DNA from: Bryobacteraceae bacterium
GTDB taxonomy: Bacteria; Acidobacteriota; Terriglobia; Bryobacterales; Bryobacteraceae
Assembly (NCBI GenBank): GCA_025980665.1
Contig: JAICXC010000007.1
Coordinates: forward strand, 1-64,000
Length of the DNA stretch: 64,000 nucleotides
Direction of reading: 5' to 3'
This document shows, one piece after another, positions 33,312-41,940 of the stretch (position 1 is the stretch's first letter; each line of letters begins with the position of its first letter). A model generated the notes under the pieces. That model did not search any database, had not been told where the DNA came from, and saw only the letters and a list, made by a program, of their open reading frames with translations. The translations under genes were made by a program, and so were the position numbers.

Positions 33312-33910
33312 GTAAGCGGCTCGGAATTCTGATTTCCGGGCGAGGGTCAAACCTTTTGGCGATCGCCGATGCGATCGCGCATCATCGACTGGACGCCGAA
33401 ATCGCCGTCGTGATTTCCAATCGTCCGGATGCGCCGGGGATTATCGCGGCTCAGGAGCGCGGCCTGTACGCGCTGACGATGCCCTCAAAGAGCCTGGACC
33501 GGGAAGCCTACGATCGCCAATTGACCGATGAGCTGCACAAGAACCGTGTAGATTTGGTCTGCTTGGCCGGATACATGCGGATCCTAAGCGGCCACTTCAT
33601 TCGCGAATTTCACCGGCGGATCCTGAATATCCATCCCTCGCTACTGCCAGCGTTTCCCGGACTCGACGCGCAGCATCAAGCGCTGGAGCATGGCGTCAAG
33701 TTTTCCGGCTGTACGGTGCACTTCGTCGAAGAGGGGCTAGACTCCGGCCCGATCGTCTCCCAAGCGGTCGTGCCAGTGCTCGCTGGCGACACAGCGGAAT
33801 CGCTTTCCGCGCGGATTCTCAAAGAAGAGCATAGGATCTATCCGGAGGCAATCGGATTGGTGTTATCGGGTCAATACCGGATAGAGGGGCGCCGGGTGAT
33901 CGCGAAGTGA
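33308..33910 (+). CDS. purN: Phosphoribosylglycinamide formyltransferase (folate-dependent)
   Basis: A 200-residue enzyme that transfers a formyl group from 10-formyltetrahydrofolate to glycinamide ribonucleotide. ILISGRGSNLLAI binds phosphate; the catalytic triad is in ILNIHPSLLPAFPG (Asn, His) and SGCTVHFVEEGLDSGPIV (Asp). The family usually has GLHAHxQAL, here GLDAQHQAL, so the loop histidine is shifted by substitution. The start is the GTG at 33308 overlapping purM; the track start at 33101 lies inside purM. A hairpin follows the stop. Confidence 0.94.
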   Translation: MSKRLGILISGRGSNLLAIADAIAHHRLDAEIAVVISNRPDAPGIIAAQERGLYALTMPSKSLDREAYDRQLTDELHKNRVDLVCLAGYMRILSGHFIREFHRRILNIHPSLLPAFPGLDAQHQALEHGVKFSGCTVHFVEEGLDSGPIVSQAVVPVLAGDTAESLSARILKEEHRIYPEAIGLVLSGQYRIEGRRVIAK

Positions 33911-33930
33911 GAATAGCCTGCCTCAGTCGA

Positions 33931-33963
33931 CACTAGTCCTCTTAAAGGGATTAGGGGCTAGTG
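33931..33963 (+). terminator. Hairpin after purN, possible terminator
   Basis: CACTAGTCC and GGGGCTAGTG can pair across a 14-base loop. No T-run follows, so termination may be weak or the hairpin may serve mRNA stability. Confidence 0.4.
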
Positions 33964-33985
33964 CTACTGGCCCTCGCTTTTACGC

Positions 33986-34975
33986 ATGACGACAGTCCAC
34001 TACAGGCGTTGGTGCCCTTCCCGGAGCTCCTTGAGGATCGAATTCCCGCCGGGATTGCTGCACGATGTCCGGCTGGAAGGTGCGCAGCCCATACGCCGTT
34101 TCCCATCGCGATGGATTCCGCGTCTCAACCGGGTGGTGAACCAGTCCAGCGGTTTACTGTTCGGTGTGCGGCATGGGGACGAGGTGCGGGTGTTAACGGT
34201 GCAGGCTACAGACGGCTTGGTCCCGGTCGGCACGTTTGTGTGCCGGGCGCGCGGCGAAGTATTTCTCACCGATGACGACCTCGCCAATTTCGAACAGCAT
34301 CAGGGATCTCTCGCCTTGGTCGTTGCGGGCGGCCGCGCAGGATTCTTCGTGCGCGAGCCCGACGGAAGCGTGCAGGCCATCCGCAGCCACGAAGAGTTTA
34401 AGGTCGCTGACGCCGCCTCGCGGCCCGTTCAAGGCGGAATCGAACCCGCGGATGAACTTCCAAGCCCGTCTCCCGGTTGGTGGCGGTCTGCCCAAACGTG
34501 GAAGCGCGCAGGAGTGTGCGCTGTGCTACTGGCAATTCCCGCGGGAGCGTTCGCCTACTTGCGGCCTCTTCTCCCCCAGCTTCCCATTGCCCTGGCGATC
34601 CGGGAGGAAGCCGGCCAGCTAGTGATCGGCTGGAACGCAGGCGCACTCTCCGAAGGTAGTCGTCTGGAGATTCAGGATGGAAGCCAGCGCACCATTCTGA
34701 TGCTTCCCGCCAATGCATCCGGGGCAACTTACGGACGGCAAGGCAATGACGTCGCGGTCCGTCTTTCGACGGACACACGGATGGGCGGAGCCCACTGGGA
34801 GGCGGCACGATTCGCCAGTAAGACTCCCCGCCCGGCCACGGTATCGAGCGCTCTCGAAGACCGGATCGGGGCGTTGACGCTCGAAGCGCAGCAATTACGC
34901 CGCTCGCTGGCGGCAGGGCAAACGCGGACTACGGAGTTGGGGTTAAAGCTGGCGGCGGCTACACGAGTACCGTAA
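33986..34975 (+). CDS. Single-span protein with a degenerate JAB/MPN-like N-terminal domain
   Basis: A 329-residue protein. Residues about 15-135 follow an acidobacterial family I recall with a JAB/MPN domain: IEFPPGLLHDVRLEG, SGLLFGVRHGDEVRV, then GTFVCRARGEVFLTDDDLANF and LALVVAGGRAGFFVREPDGS. In intact members the segment before the EIFLS-D-ADL block reads as the metal-binding HSH; here FVCRA replaces it, so isopeptidase activity is not expected. A membrane helix lies at about 172-192 (AGVCAVLLAIPAGAFAYL), then an Ig-like domain (QLVIGWNAGALSEGSRLEIQD) and a C-terminal coiled coil (LEDRIGALTLEAQQLRRSL). It ends 17 bp inside the convergent mqnE 3' end. Function unknown. Confidence 0.65.
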   Translation: MTTVHYRRWCPSRSSLRIEFPPGLLHDVRLEGAQPIRRFPSRWIPRLNRVVNQSSGLLFGVRHGDEVRVLTVQATDGLVPVGTFVCRARGEVFLTDDDLANFEQHQGSLALVVAGGRAGFFVREPDGSVQAIRSHEEFKVADAASRPVQGGIEPADELPSPSPGWWRSAQTWKRAGVCAVLLAIPAGAFAYLRPLLPQLPIALAIREEAGQLVIGWNAGALSEGSRLEIQDGSQRTILMLPANASGATYGRQGNDVAVRLSTDTRMGGAHWEAARFASKTPRPATVSSALEDRIGALTLEAQQLRRSLAAGQTRTTELGLKLAAATRVP

Positions 34976-36077
34976 AGGCGTTCTCGGCGCGCTGCACGGG
35001 CCTGTACAGGGTGTCGCGTTCCACTGGCTCGCGTCCGGCCTCGGTGATCAATCGCATCAGTTCGCCGCGCCGCAGGTTTTGACTCGTGGTCGCGCCGGCG
35101 TCATGGTAGATCCGTTCTTCCACCAGAGTTCCGTCGAGATCGTCCGCGCCGAAACGCTGCGCGATTTGGGCGATCCGCGGAGTCATCATCACCCAGTAGG
35201 CCTTGATGTGCGGGATATTGTCGAGGATCAGGCGGGAAACGGCGATCTCGCGGATATCGTCGAACCCAGTCGTTTTTGAAATATGGTCCAGCGCTGTATT
35301 GTCGGGATGGAACGCCAGGGGAATAAACGTTTGGAACCCTTGGGTTTCATCCTGCAGCTCGCGCAACCGGAGCAGGTGATCCAGGCGATCTTCTGCGGTC
35401 TCGATGTGCCCGTAGAGCATGGTGCAATTGGAATGCAGGCCCATCTGGTGCGCGATACGAGCCGTGTCGATCCACTGCTGGCCGGTCAATTTGTGATCGC
35501 ATATGATACGGCGCACACGATCGTGAAAAATTTCGGCGCCGCCGCCAGGCAGGGAATCCATGCCGGCGTCTTTTAGGCGTTGGAGCACTTCGCGCTCGCT
35601 AATCTTGCCACGTTGCGCGAAATATCCAATCTCGACCATCGTAAAAGCCTTCAGATGCACTTGCGGAAAGCGCTGCTTCAGGCCCCGGAGCATCTGGCAA
35701 TACCAATCCAGAGTGAGTTCAGGATGCAGGCCGCCCACGATATGGAATTCGGTGACCGCTTCGCTATAGCCCTCGCCGGCCTTATGCCAGATTTCCTCCA
35801 GCGACATGGTGTACGCCTTGGGATCGCGCTTCTGCTTGCCGAAGGCGCACAGCTTGCAACTGGCGACGCATACATCGGTGGGGTTTATGTGGCGGTTCAC
35901 GTTGAAGTAAGTCTTGTCGCCGTGGAGGCGCTCCCGGACCTGGTTCGCCAGCCAGCCGACCCCCAGAAGATCGGGGGTGCGGTAAATGGTCAAGCCATCC
36001 TGGTAGGACAGCCGCTCGCCGGCGTCAACCTTCGTGCGGATGGCTGCGAGACGGGCGTCTTCAAAAACGGGGGTCAT
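34959..36077 (-). CDS. mqnE: Aminofutalosine synthase
   Basis: A 372-residue radical SAM enzyme of the futalosine menaquinone pathway, joining the chorismate-derived enolpyruvyl benzoate to adenosine. The cluster motif is CVASCKLC (Cys70, Cys74, Cys77), followed by FHIVGGLHPELTLDWYC, DSLPGGGAEIFHDRVRR and FIPLAFHPDNT. Overall length and blocks fit MqnE rather than MqnC or the F420 enzyme CofH, although these are relatives. It follows mqnP by 3 bp on the same strand, which supports the assignment. No mqnA, mqnB or mqnC is in the window. Confidence 0.88.
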   Translation of the reverse strand: MTPVFEDARLAAIRTKVDAGERLSYQDGLTIYRTPDLLGVGWLANQVRERLHGDKTYFNVNRHINPTDVCVASCKLCAFGKQKRDPKAYTMSLEEIWHKAGEGYSEAVTEFHIVGGLHPELTLDWYCQMLRGLKQRFPQVHLKAFTMVEIGYFAQRGKISEREVLQRLKDAGMDSLPGGGAEIFHDRVRRIICDHKLTGQQWIDTARIAHQMGLHSNCTMLYGHIETAEDRLDHLLRLRELQDETQGFQTFIPLAFHPDNTALDHISKTTGFDDIREIAVSRLILDNIPHIKAYWVMMTPRIAQIAQRFGADDLDGTLVEERIYHDAGATTSQNLRRGELMRLITEAGREPVERDTLYRPVQRAENAFTVLV

Positions 36078-36080
36078 AGA

Positions 36081-36959
36081 TTAAGCCAGGAAGATGTCCG
36101 TAGCCCAGAATAGAAAGAATATCACGCTCACGTAGCCGTTCATGGTGAAGAACGCCGCGTCGATGCGGGAGAGGTCGTCTGCTCTTACTAGCCGGTGTTC
36201 CCAAAGTAACAGTCCAGCCACGGCGACGATTCCGGCGCCAGCTGTCGGCCCCAGTCCGAATGCCCGGATTAGCGCTATCAGGCACAGGAGCATTCCCAAG
36301 TGCAGCAGGCGGGCCATCCACAGTGCTCCCGAGATGCCCAGCCGCCGAGGGATGCTATACAGTCCCGACTGCACATCGAAAGCGTAATCCTGGCAGGCAT
36401 AGATGATGTCGAATCCAGCGGTCCAAAGCGTAACTGCAGCGGTCAGCCAGAGGATTCTCGGATCGAGCGAGCCGCGCATGGCGATCCAGGCGGCGGCCGG
36501 AGCGATGCCCAATGAGAATCCCAACACTAGATGCGCCAGAGAGGTAAAGCGTTTGGTGAAGGAGTAAAACATTACGATCCCCAGTGCCAGGGGCGCCAGC
36601 TTCAGGCACAAGGAATTCAATCCAGCCGCGGCCAGCAAAAATACTACGGTCCAGAAAACGATGAAGCCCCAGGCGAATCGCCGCGATAGCAACCCAGCGG
36701 GAAGATGGCGCGCCTTGGTGCGGGGGTTGCGCGAATCGATGTCGGCATCCAGGACGCGATTAAACGCCATGGCGACAGAGCGGGCGGCGACCATAGCGAC
36801 TACGATCCAGGCCAGCTTGGCCCACAGCAGTTCGCGCGGAAATCCAGCATCTCGCCAGGCGAGCAACGCTCCGGTGAGCGCGAACGGCAGGGCGAAGACC
36901 GAGTGCTCGAATTTGATCATTTCGAGCGTAAGTCGAATTCGCTTAAGAAACTTGGGCAA
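36081..36959 (-). CDS. mqnP: UbiA-family prenyltransferase, MqnP-type
   Basis: A 292-residue membrane enzyme with about eight to nine helices. The two Asp-rich sites that bind prenyl diphosphate through Mg are [21 protein letters not shown] and [32 protein letters not shown] is the usual UbiA N-terminal helix. Pairing with mqnE suggests it prenylates the dihydroxynaphthoate acid in futalosine-dependent menaquinone synthesis. The start is a TTG at 36959; no ATG near the N-terminus is better placed. It is divergent from a DUF192 lipoprotein gene only 20 bp away. Confidence 0.85.
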   Translation of the reverse strand: MPKFLKRIRLTLEMIKFEHSVFALPFALTGALLAWRDAGFPRELLWAKLAWIVVAMVAARSVAMAFNRVLDADIDSRNPRTKARHLPAGLLSRRFAWGFIVFWTVVFLLAAAGLNSLCLKLAPLALGIVMFYSFTKRFTSLAHLVLGFSLGIAPAAAWIAMRGSLDPRILWLTAAVTLWTAGFDIIYACQDYAFDVQSGLYSIPRRLGISGALWMARLLHLGMLLCLIALIRAFGLGPTAGAGIVAVAGLLLWEHRLVRADDLSRIDAAFFTMNGYVSVIFFLFWATDIFLA

Positions 36960-36964
36960 TCAGC

Positions 36965-36970
36965 TACTAT
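36965..36970 (+). promoter_or_regulatory. Candidate -10 (TACTAT) just upstream of the DUF192 lipoprotein gene
   Basis: TACTAT is 6 bases before the GTG at 36977 and 9 before the ATG at 36980; there is no Shine-Dalgarno sequence, in line with a leaderless transcript. Confidence 0.35.
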
Positions 36971-36979
36971 TCTAGTGTG

Positions 36980-37432
36980 ATGAAGCCACTGGCCGCGTTC
37001 GCGGCGGCCTTTTTGTCCCTGTGCGCCTGCTCTCCGAAGATATCCGACGTCGACGGTCTGAACACCACTGAGATTACGTTTCCCAGCGGCAAAACGGTGG
37101 TGGCCGAGACCATGCTGCGGGATATCGACCAGATGCGCGGCATGATGTTCCGCGATTCGCTAGCCAAGGATCGCGGCATGCTGTTCGTGCACCCCAAGGA
37201 AGAGAACGTCCCCTACTGGATGTACCAGGTTCGTATTCCTCTGGATATTATCTGGATGGATCAGCAGCGGCGCATCGTCGAGATCGCGGCCAACACCCCG
37301 GCTTGTACATCCAAATCTTCGCGCGATTGCCCCAGCTATGGTGGCCACGAGAAAGCTCGCTATGTGCTGGAGCTGGCGGGAGGCGGCGCCGCGCTGTACG
37401 GTCTCAAGGTCGGCGATACGCTCAGCTTTTAG
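36980..37432 (+). CDS. DUF192 lipoprotein
   Basis: A 150-residue protein with a lipobox-type signal (AAFLSLCACSPK). DUF192 blocks are TEITFPSGKTVVAETM, QMRGMMFRDSLAKDRGMLFV, PYWMYQVRIPLDIIWMD and ARYVLELAGG with GLKVGDTLSF. It is a second DUF192 protein in the window and, unlike that at 5556, is exported and probably anchored to a membrane by its N-terminal lipid. Two cysteines (PACTSKSSRDCP) may form a disulfide in the periplasm. Function unknown. Confidence 0.8.
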   Translation: MKPLAAFAAAFLSLCACSPKISDVDGLNTTEITFPSGKTVVAETMLRDIDQMRGMMFRDSLAKDRGMLFVHPKEENVPYWMYQVRIPLDIIWMDQQRRIVEIAANTPACTSKSSRDCPSYGGHEKARYVLELAGGGAALYGLKVGDTLSF

Positions 37433-37438
37433 TCGCGC

Positions 37439-37467
37439 AAAACGGAGCGCTCCGCCCTTGCGCTCCG
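37439..37467 (-). terminator. Terminator for the lysR-rmlD minus-strand unit
   Basis: CGGAGCGC and GCGCTCCG form a perfect 8-bp stem with a 9-base loop; on the minus strand the stem is followed by TTTT. It sits between the convergent DUF192 and rmlD genes. Confidence 0.65.
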
Positions 37468-37483
37468 AGCCGCTGATTCGCGT

Positions 37484-38365
37484 TCATTTGTGTTTATTCG
37501 CGGCTGTTACTCGGGCAGCCAGGTATTCACGGATCGCGCTATCCAGCGAGGGCATCGGTGCGATTCCCAGCGCTTCGATTCCCGCATTGCTCAACGCCGA
37601 GTACTTCGGCCGCCGCGCGGGCGTGCGAAACTCGCGCTCGTTGGTGGGCTTGAGCGGCGGATTCAGCCCCGCGGCTTCAAAAATCTTGGCCGCCCAGTCA
37701 AACCAGGAGATCGGTGTGCCACCGCCGATATGAAAAATCCCATGCGCGCTACGTTCCACCAGATCGGCGGTTCGCGCCGCCAGCGCCGGTGCGTAGGTGG
37801 GCGACGCGACGTGATCCTCCACCACGCGTATGGGAGTGCTCTGAGCTGCCAACCGCAGCATGAGTTCCACAAAATTGCCCCGTGCGGTATCCATTCCCCC
37901 GGGTCCAAAAACGCCCGAGGTGCGGATAATCAGTGGACGATCCAGATACGCCCGCGCGTACAGCTCGCCGGCGAGCTTGGACACGGCGTAGGCACCCACG
38001 GGCCGCGTCGAATCTTCTTCGCGATACGCCCGGCCGGCCTGGCCGTCGAAGACGTAATCGGTGGAGAAATGCACCAGTTGCGCATCGGTATTGCGGCAGG
38101 CGATCGCCAAATTGCGCACCGCCAGCGCGTTCACCTGGAACGCAGCCTGCGGCTCCGTCTCGGCCAAATCCACCTGGTTGTAAGCCGCCGCATTGATGAC
38201 CAGAGCAGGGTCGACATCGGCGATGGTTCGCTCTACCGCCGCAGCGTCCGTGATATCCACCAGGGAGCGGTCGAAACAGGCGACTTCGTAACCTCGTGCG
38301 GTGAACTCGGATTTCAGCTCGACGCCCAGTTGTCCACGACTGCCAAACAGCGCGACTTTCTTCAC
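37484..38365 (-). CDS. rmlD: dTDP-4-dehydrorhamnose reductase
   Basis: A 293-residue NAD(P)-dependent short-chain reductase, last step of dTDP-L-rhamnose synthesis. GSRGQLGVEL binds the cofactor; AAYNQVDLAETEPQAAFQVN, HFSTDYVFDG, YREEDSTRPVGAYAVSKLAGE (catalytic Tyr and Lys) and IIRTSGVFGPGG follow. The start is a GTG at 38365. No rmlA, rmlB or rmlC lies nearby, so this is an orphan copy or the pathway genes are elsewhere. It may also act on another nucleotide sugar. Confidence 0.9.
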   Translation of the reverse strand: MKKVALFGSRGQLGVELKSEFTARGYEVACFDRSLVDITDAAAVERTIADVDPALVINAAAYNQVDLAETEPQAAFQVNALAVRNLAIACRNTDAQLVHFSTDYVFDGQAGRAYREEDSTRPVGAYAVSKLAGELYARAYLDRPLIIRTSGVFGPGGMDTARGNFVELMLRLAAQSTPIRVVEDHVASPTYAPALAARTADLVERSAHGIFHIGGGTPISWFDWAAKIFEAAGLNPPLKPTNEREFRTPARRPKYSALSNAGIEALGIAPMPSLDSAIREYLAARVTAANKHK

Positions 38366-38380
38366 TCTATCGCCAGTGGC

Positions 38381-38749
38381 TCATCGCCAATTGAGCGCGG
38401 CCCACAGCAAAAGGCCGACCGCGCCGGGAAGCAGCAGCTCCGGCCAGTTCCTGCGCAGGAACCGGGCCAGGGGGCGTGCCGTCTTAGGCGCCTTCTCCTC
38501 GCCTTGGGTGGGAGCCATGGATGCCGCCAGCCGCGTGCGAAGCGCCGAAGGCAGGCCCTGCAAGGCGCGCAGGATCTCCTTGCGCCCGCGCCGGTCGGCG
38601 ATCAGGATGGTGGCGGAATTAAAGCCGTTGGTGGATTCTTCCAGCTCCTTTCGCAGGCGCTGGGGGACTTCGCTGACCGAGCGGTACACGCGAGTACGGC
38701 CGCCCTTGGCGATGAAGATGGTGGAGGTCTTTACGGTCACTCGGTGCAT
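38381..38749 (-). CDS. Small protein with C-terminal membrane anchor, unknown function
   Basis: A 122-residue protein with a soluble head of about 85 residues (VTVKTSTIFIAKGGRTRVYR, EVPQRLRKELEESTNGF, ATILIADRRGRKEILRAL) and one C-terminal helix (LLLPGAVGLLLWAAL). GGAG lies 8 bases before the ATG. The gene lies 20 bp after lysR and 16 bp before rmlD and is probably co-transcribed with them. I do not recognise the family. Confidence 0.6.
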   Translation of the reverse strand: MHRVTVKTSTIFIAKGGRTRVYRSVSEVPQRLRKELEESTNGFNSATILIADRRGRKEILRALQGLPSALRTRLAASMAPTQGEEKAPKTARPLARFLRRNWPELLLPGAVGLLLWAALNWR

Positions 38750-38768
38750 CGCCGTTTCTCCGGGCTAC

Positions 38769-39728
38769 TCAATTCTCCGCCGGAATCGCCTTGGCGACCC
38801 GTTCCATTGGACCGGCTGTCTTGGCCGGTACGCGGACCATCGAGTCTACCGCGGCATTCTTCAGCGTCACTTCAATAAATCCCAGGGCAGCCTTCGAAAG
38901 AGCCTTGTCCTTCCTATAGATTAACGCAAGCTGCCGCACCATCGGGTCGGGACCCAGAGAAACCGCGGCTAATTTTCCCGAAGCAACTTCATCGCGACAG
39001 TGGGTACCGGCCAGGAAACTGATCCCCAGCCCCGCCAGGACAAAGCGCTTGATCATCTCGGTGGAGTCCAGTTCCATCGATGAGTTAATGTCATCTTCCA
39101 CCGGCTCGAGCCAAATGGAAAGTCGCCGCCGCGTCGCGCCTGTTTTGGGCATCAGCAACGGAAACCCCACCAGATCGCTGGGAAGAATCTCCTGTCTGCG
39201 GGCTAGCGGGTGGTTAGCAGGCATCAGCGCCTTAATTTCGTCGGAGTGAATTTTGACCACTTGCAGACGTTTCTCGGCCACCGGCAACTGCGTAATGCCG
39301 AAGTCTGCCTGGTTATCGAGCACCGCCTCAACGACGCGGGCGCCGTAAGACCGGTCCACCTGGATTTGGACATTGGGAAACTGCTTCTTGAATTCAGAGA
39401 ACACCAATGGGAGCACGTAGATACAGGTAGCTTCGTTGGCCGCGATGAGCAATTCCCCGCGTGGCACGCGCTCCAGCTCATTGATCAAATCCTGGGCCCG
39501 GCGGCGCAGCGCAAGGATCTGCTCGGCGAAGTCGGCGAAAATATGCCCGGCGGGCGTAATGGCGATTTTGGTCCCCAGACGCTCAAAAAGCGGAGCGTTA
39601 AGTTCTTGCTCCAACTGGCGAACTTGAGCGCTCACCGCGGGCTGCGTGCGAAAACACGATTGCGCGGCTTTGGAGAAGCTCTTCAGCCGAACGATCTCCA
39701 AAAATGTGTGGAGCTGATCGAGGTCCAT
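38769..39728 (-). CDS. LysR-type transcriptional regulator
   Basis: A 319-residue regulator. The N-terminal winged HTH reads MDLDQLHTFLEIVRLKSFSK, then AVSAQVRQLEQELNAPLFER; the effector domain (about 90-300) has GELLIAANEATCIYVLP and FVLAGLGISFLAG. The C-terminal domain resembles the CysB/CbbR branch. A strong GGGAGG precedes the ATG at 39728. It heads the unit with the unknown gene and rmlD and is divergent from the TIGR03790 gene, 57 bp away, which is a natural candidate target. Effector unknown. Confidence 0.9.
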   Translation of the reverse strand: MDLDQLHTFLEIVRLKSFSKAAQSCFRTQPAVSAQVRQLEQELNAPLFERLGTKIAITPAGHIFADFAEQILALRRRAQDLINELERVPRGELLIAANEATCIYVLPLVFSEFKKQFPNVQIQVDRSYGARVVEAVLDNQADFGITQLPVAEKRLQVVKIHSDEIKALMPANHPLARRQEILPSDLVGFPLLMPKTGATRRRLSIWLEPVEDDINSSMELDSTEMIKRFVLAGLGISFLAGTHCRDEVASGKLAAVSLGPDPMVRQLALIYRKDKALSKAALGFIEVTLKNAAVDSMVRVPAKTAGPMERVAKAIPAEN

Positions 39729-39771
39729 GGGCAACCTCCCTTATCGGGAGTTTGATCCTGACGCTTAAAGC

Positions 39772-39777
39772 TATACT
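39772..39777 (+). promoter_or_regulatory. Candidate -10 (TATACT) 8 bases before the TIGR03790 gene
   Basis: TATACT is followed by eight bases and then the ATG at 39786, with no Shine-Dalgarno sequence. The region is shared with the divergent lysR promoter. Confidence 0.4.
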
Positions 39778-39785
39778 AACATTGC

Positions 39786-40928
39786 ATGCGCGCCGCGCTG
39801 GGTCAGAGCAGTTTACGGTACCCTAAATCGGCCGGATGGATAGCCATGGCTCTAGTGTTTGCGCAGCAAACCCTTGCTGCTCAGGGTGTTGCGAACGTAT
39901 TGCTGGTGGTGAACGATGCTTCGCGGTTGTCGCGCGACATTGGCCAATATTACGCGAGCCGGCGGGGCGTGCCGTCCAAGAATATTTGCCACATCCGGAC
40001 TTCCGAGACGGAAGAAATCCAGCGGTCAGAATACGACCGGGAAATCGCCGGGCCGATTGGAGCTTGCCTTAGGCGGAATCAGCTCACCGAGCAGGTTCTT
40101 TATATTGTGACGACGGGCGGTGTTCCGCTCAAGATTCCGGGGAGCGGGGAGATGACGGGGGATTACGCCGCTGTAGACAGCGAGCTTACGCTCTTGTACA
40201 CCGATTTGAAACAGGGGAAAGGGCATGCTATCGCGGGCCCGTTTCCCAACCCATTTTTTGAACAACGCCAGGCGAAATTCGCCCATCCGCAATTTCCTAT
40301 ATACCTGGTGACGCGCCTGGCCGCCTACGATCTGGAGGGGGTCAAGGGGATCATTGATCGCAGCCTGCACGCCGTCAATCGGGGGAAATTCGTGATCGAC
40401 ACGGAATCGCCTGACGCGAAGGAGGGTGATACATGGCTGCGTGAAGCCGTTAATCTCCTACCCAAGGATCGGGTGGTCTTCGACAATTCGTATAAGGTCA
40501 TCTATGACCAAACGGACGTAATCGCCTACGCCGGCTGGGGCTCGAATGATCACCAGCGTCATCGCCGGTTCTTGGGATTCCAGTGGCTTCCCGGAGCGAT
40601 TGCTACCGAGTTTGTCTCCACCAACGCCCGGACATTCAAAAAACCTCCGGATAGCTGGAGCATCAGCGACTGGTCGCAGAAGCAACTTTGGTTCGCCGGA
40701 AGCCCGCAAAGCCTCACCGCGGACTATTTGCTCGAAGGCGCTACCGCAGCCACCGGTCACGTGGATGAACCGTACCTGGGCTTTACTGCACATCCCGAAT
40801 ATCTACTGCCGGCGTACTATTCCGGCCGCAATCTTGCGGAAAGTTACTACCTTTCGATCCGTGCCCTGAGCTGGCAAAACATTGTGATCGGAGATCCGCT
40901 ATGCTCGCTCGGTCCGCCGGGACGTTGA
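39786..40928 (+). CDS. TIGR03790 family exported protein
   Basis: A 380-residue protein with an N-terminal hydrophobic signal (about 15-34, cleavage near TLAAQ). The family start is ANVLLVVNDASRLSRDIGQYYASRRGVPSKNI, followed by LYIVTTGGVPLKI, PIYLVTRLAAYDLEGVKG, VIAYAGWGSNDHQ and YLLPAYYSGRNLAESYY. TIGR03790 proteins occur in Acidobacteria, Planctomycetes and Verrucomicrobia and have no established activity. The conserved cores (TTGGVPL, YAGWGSND) look like an enzyme active site. The hydrolase gene follows after 10 bp. Confidence 0.82.
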   Translation: MRAALGQSSLRYPKSAGWIAMALVFAQQTLAAQGVANVLLVVNDASRLSRDIGQYYASRRGVPSKNICHIRTSETEEIQRSEYDREIAGPIGACLRRNQLTEQVLYIVTTGGVPLKIPGSGEMTGDYAAVDSELTLLYTDLKQGKGHAIAGPFPNPFFEQRQAKFAHPQFPIYLVTRLAAYDLEGVKGIIDRSLHAVNRGKFVIDTESPDAKEGDTWLREAVNLLPKDRVVFDNSYKVIYDQTDVIAYAGWGSNDHQRHRRFLGFQWLPGAIATEFVSTNARTFKKPPDSWSISDWSQKQLWFAGSPQSLTADYLLEGATAATGHVDEPYLGFTAHPEYLLPAYYSGRNLAESYYLSIRALSWQNIVIGDPLCSLGPPGR

Positions 40929-40938
40929 AGGAGAGTTC

Positions 40939-41931
40939 CTGAGCTCCTTCAAACCCCGAAGTTTTGAACCCCTGTTTCGGAATCCGCATCTGGCCACCAT
41001 CGCGGGGAACTTCTGGCGTCGCCCCGATAGCGAGTTGCAATGGCCGGTCGAATCCGTGGTCTATCAGACTGAGCCCGACGTTCGCGTGCTGATCCATTCG
41101 CAGCGCCCCACTGGAACGCCTAAAGGGGAGTTGATCCTGGTGCACGGTCTGGAGGGGTCGAGCGCCTCGGGCTATGCCCGCAGCATGGTCCATGCCGCTC
41201 TCCAGCGCGGCTGGGCGACCCACCGCTTCAACATGCGTGGGTGCGGGGGCGCGGACGAATTGGCGCTCAGCGGGTACCACGCCGGCCAGACTAGCGACCT
41301 GCTGGCATTCCTGCGTGAGCGCCGCCGGGCCAGTTCTTTGCCGCTATTCGTGATCGGATTTTCGCTGGGTGGCAACGTGACCCTCAAACTGGCGGGGGAA
41401 CTGGGCGACGGCGCGAGAGAATCGCTGACGGGCGTGTGCGCCGTTTCTACGCCCATCGACTTAGCGGCCTCCGTCGCGGCCCTGGGACGACGCCAGAATT
41501 TCATTTACCAGGGACGCTTCCTGGATCGGCTGAAAGACCGCATCCGGCGTAAGAATCGCCAAGCCCCGGACGTCTATACTTTGGAACACTTGCCGAAGAT
41601 TAAGAGCATCCAGGATTTCGACGACCATTACACGGCGCGTCTCTTCGGTTTTGGTACCGCGGCCAATTATTTCCGCACCCAATCGTCGAACCAGTTCCTG
41701 GAGCGAATTCGCGTACCGACACTGCTGGTCCAATCCAAGGACGATCCCCTCGTCCCTTTCGCGATTTTTGACCATCCGGCGATCGGTGCCAACCCTTACT
41801 TAACCCTGCTGGCGGTGGAGCATGGCGGCCATTTAGGATTTCTGGCGCGCGGAAAACCCCGATTCTGGCTGGACCAGACGGTTTTGGATTGGGCGGAAGG
41901 GAACTTACCTCTGCCGAACGACGTATCCTAG
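40939..41931 (+). CDS. YheT-like alpha/beta hydrolase, probable CTG start
   Basis: A 330-residue hydrolase. Upstream of the track start at 41035 the frame continues with FKPRSFEPLFRNPHLATIAG, which is the family's conserved N-terminus (RNPHxATI). The only start-like codon before it is CTG at 40939, preceded at 5 bases by AAGGAG. The core shows ILVHGLEGSS, RGCGGADELALSG, the nucleophile elbow VIGFSLGGNV, and VPTLLVQSKDDPLVP with a final HGGHLG histidine. Relatives include E. coli YheT and plant/animal ABHD1/3-type esterases; substrate unknown. It ends 9 bp before the permease gene. Confidence 0.85.
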   Translation: MSSFKPRSFEPLFRNPHLATIAGNFWRRPDSELQWPVESVVYQTEPDVRVLIHSQRPTGTPKGELILVHGLEGSSASGYARSMVHAALQRGWATHRFNMRGCGGADELALSGYHAGQTSDLLAFLRERRRASSLPLFVIGFSLGGNVTLKLAGELGDGARESLTGVCAVSTPIDLAASVAALGRRQNFIYQGRFLDRLKDRIRRKNRQAPDVYTLEHLPKIKSIQDFDDHYTARLFGFGTAANYFRTQSSNQFLERIRVPTLLVQSKDDPLVPFAIFDHPAIGANPYLTLLAVEHGGHLGFLARGKPRFWLDQTVLDWAEGNLPLPNDVS

Positions 41932-41934
41932 AAT
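41929..41934 (+). promoter_or_regulatory. Candidate -10 (TAGAAT) 6 bases before the permease at 41941
   Basis: TAGAAT includes the stop codon of the hydrolase gene and lies six bases before the GTG start, without a Shine-Dalgarno sequence. Confidence 0.3.
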
Positions 41935-41940
41935 TACACC

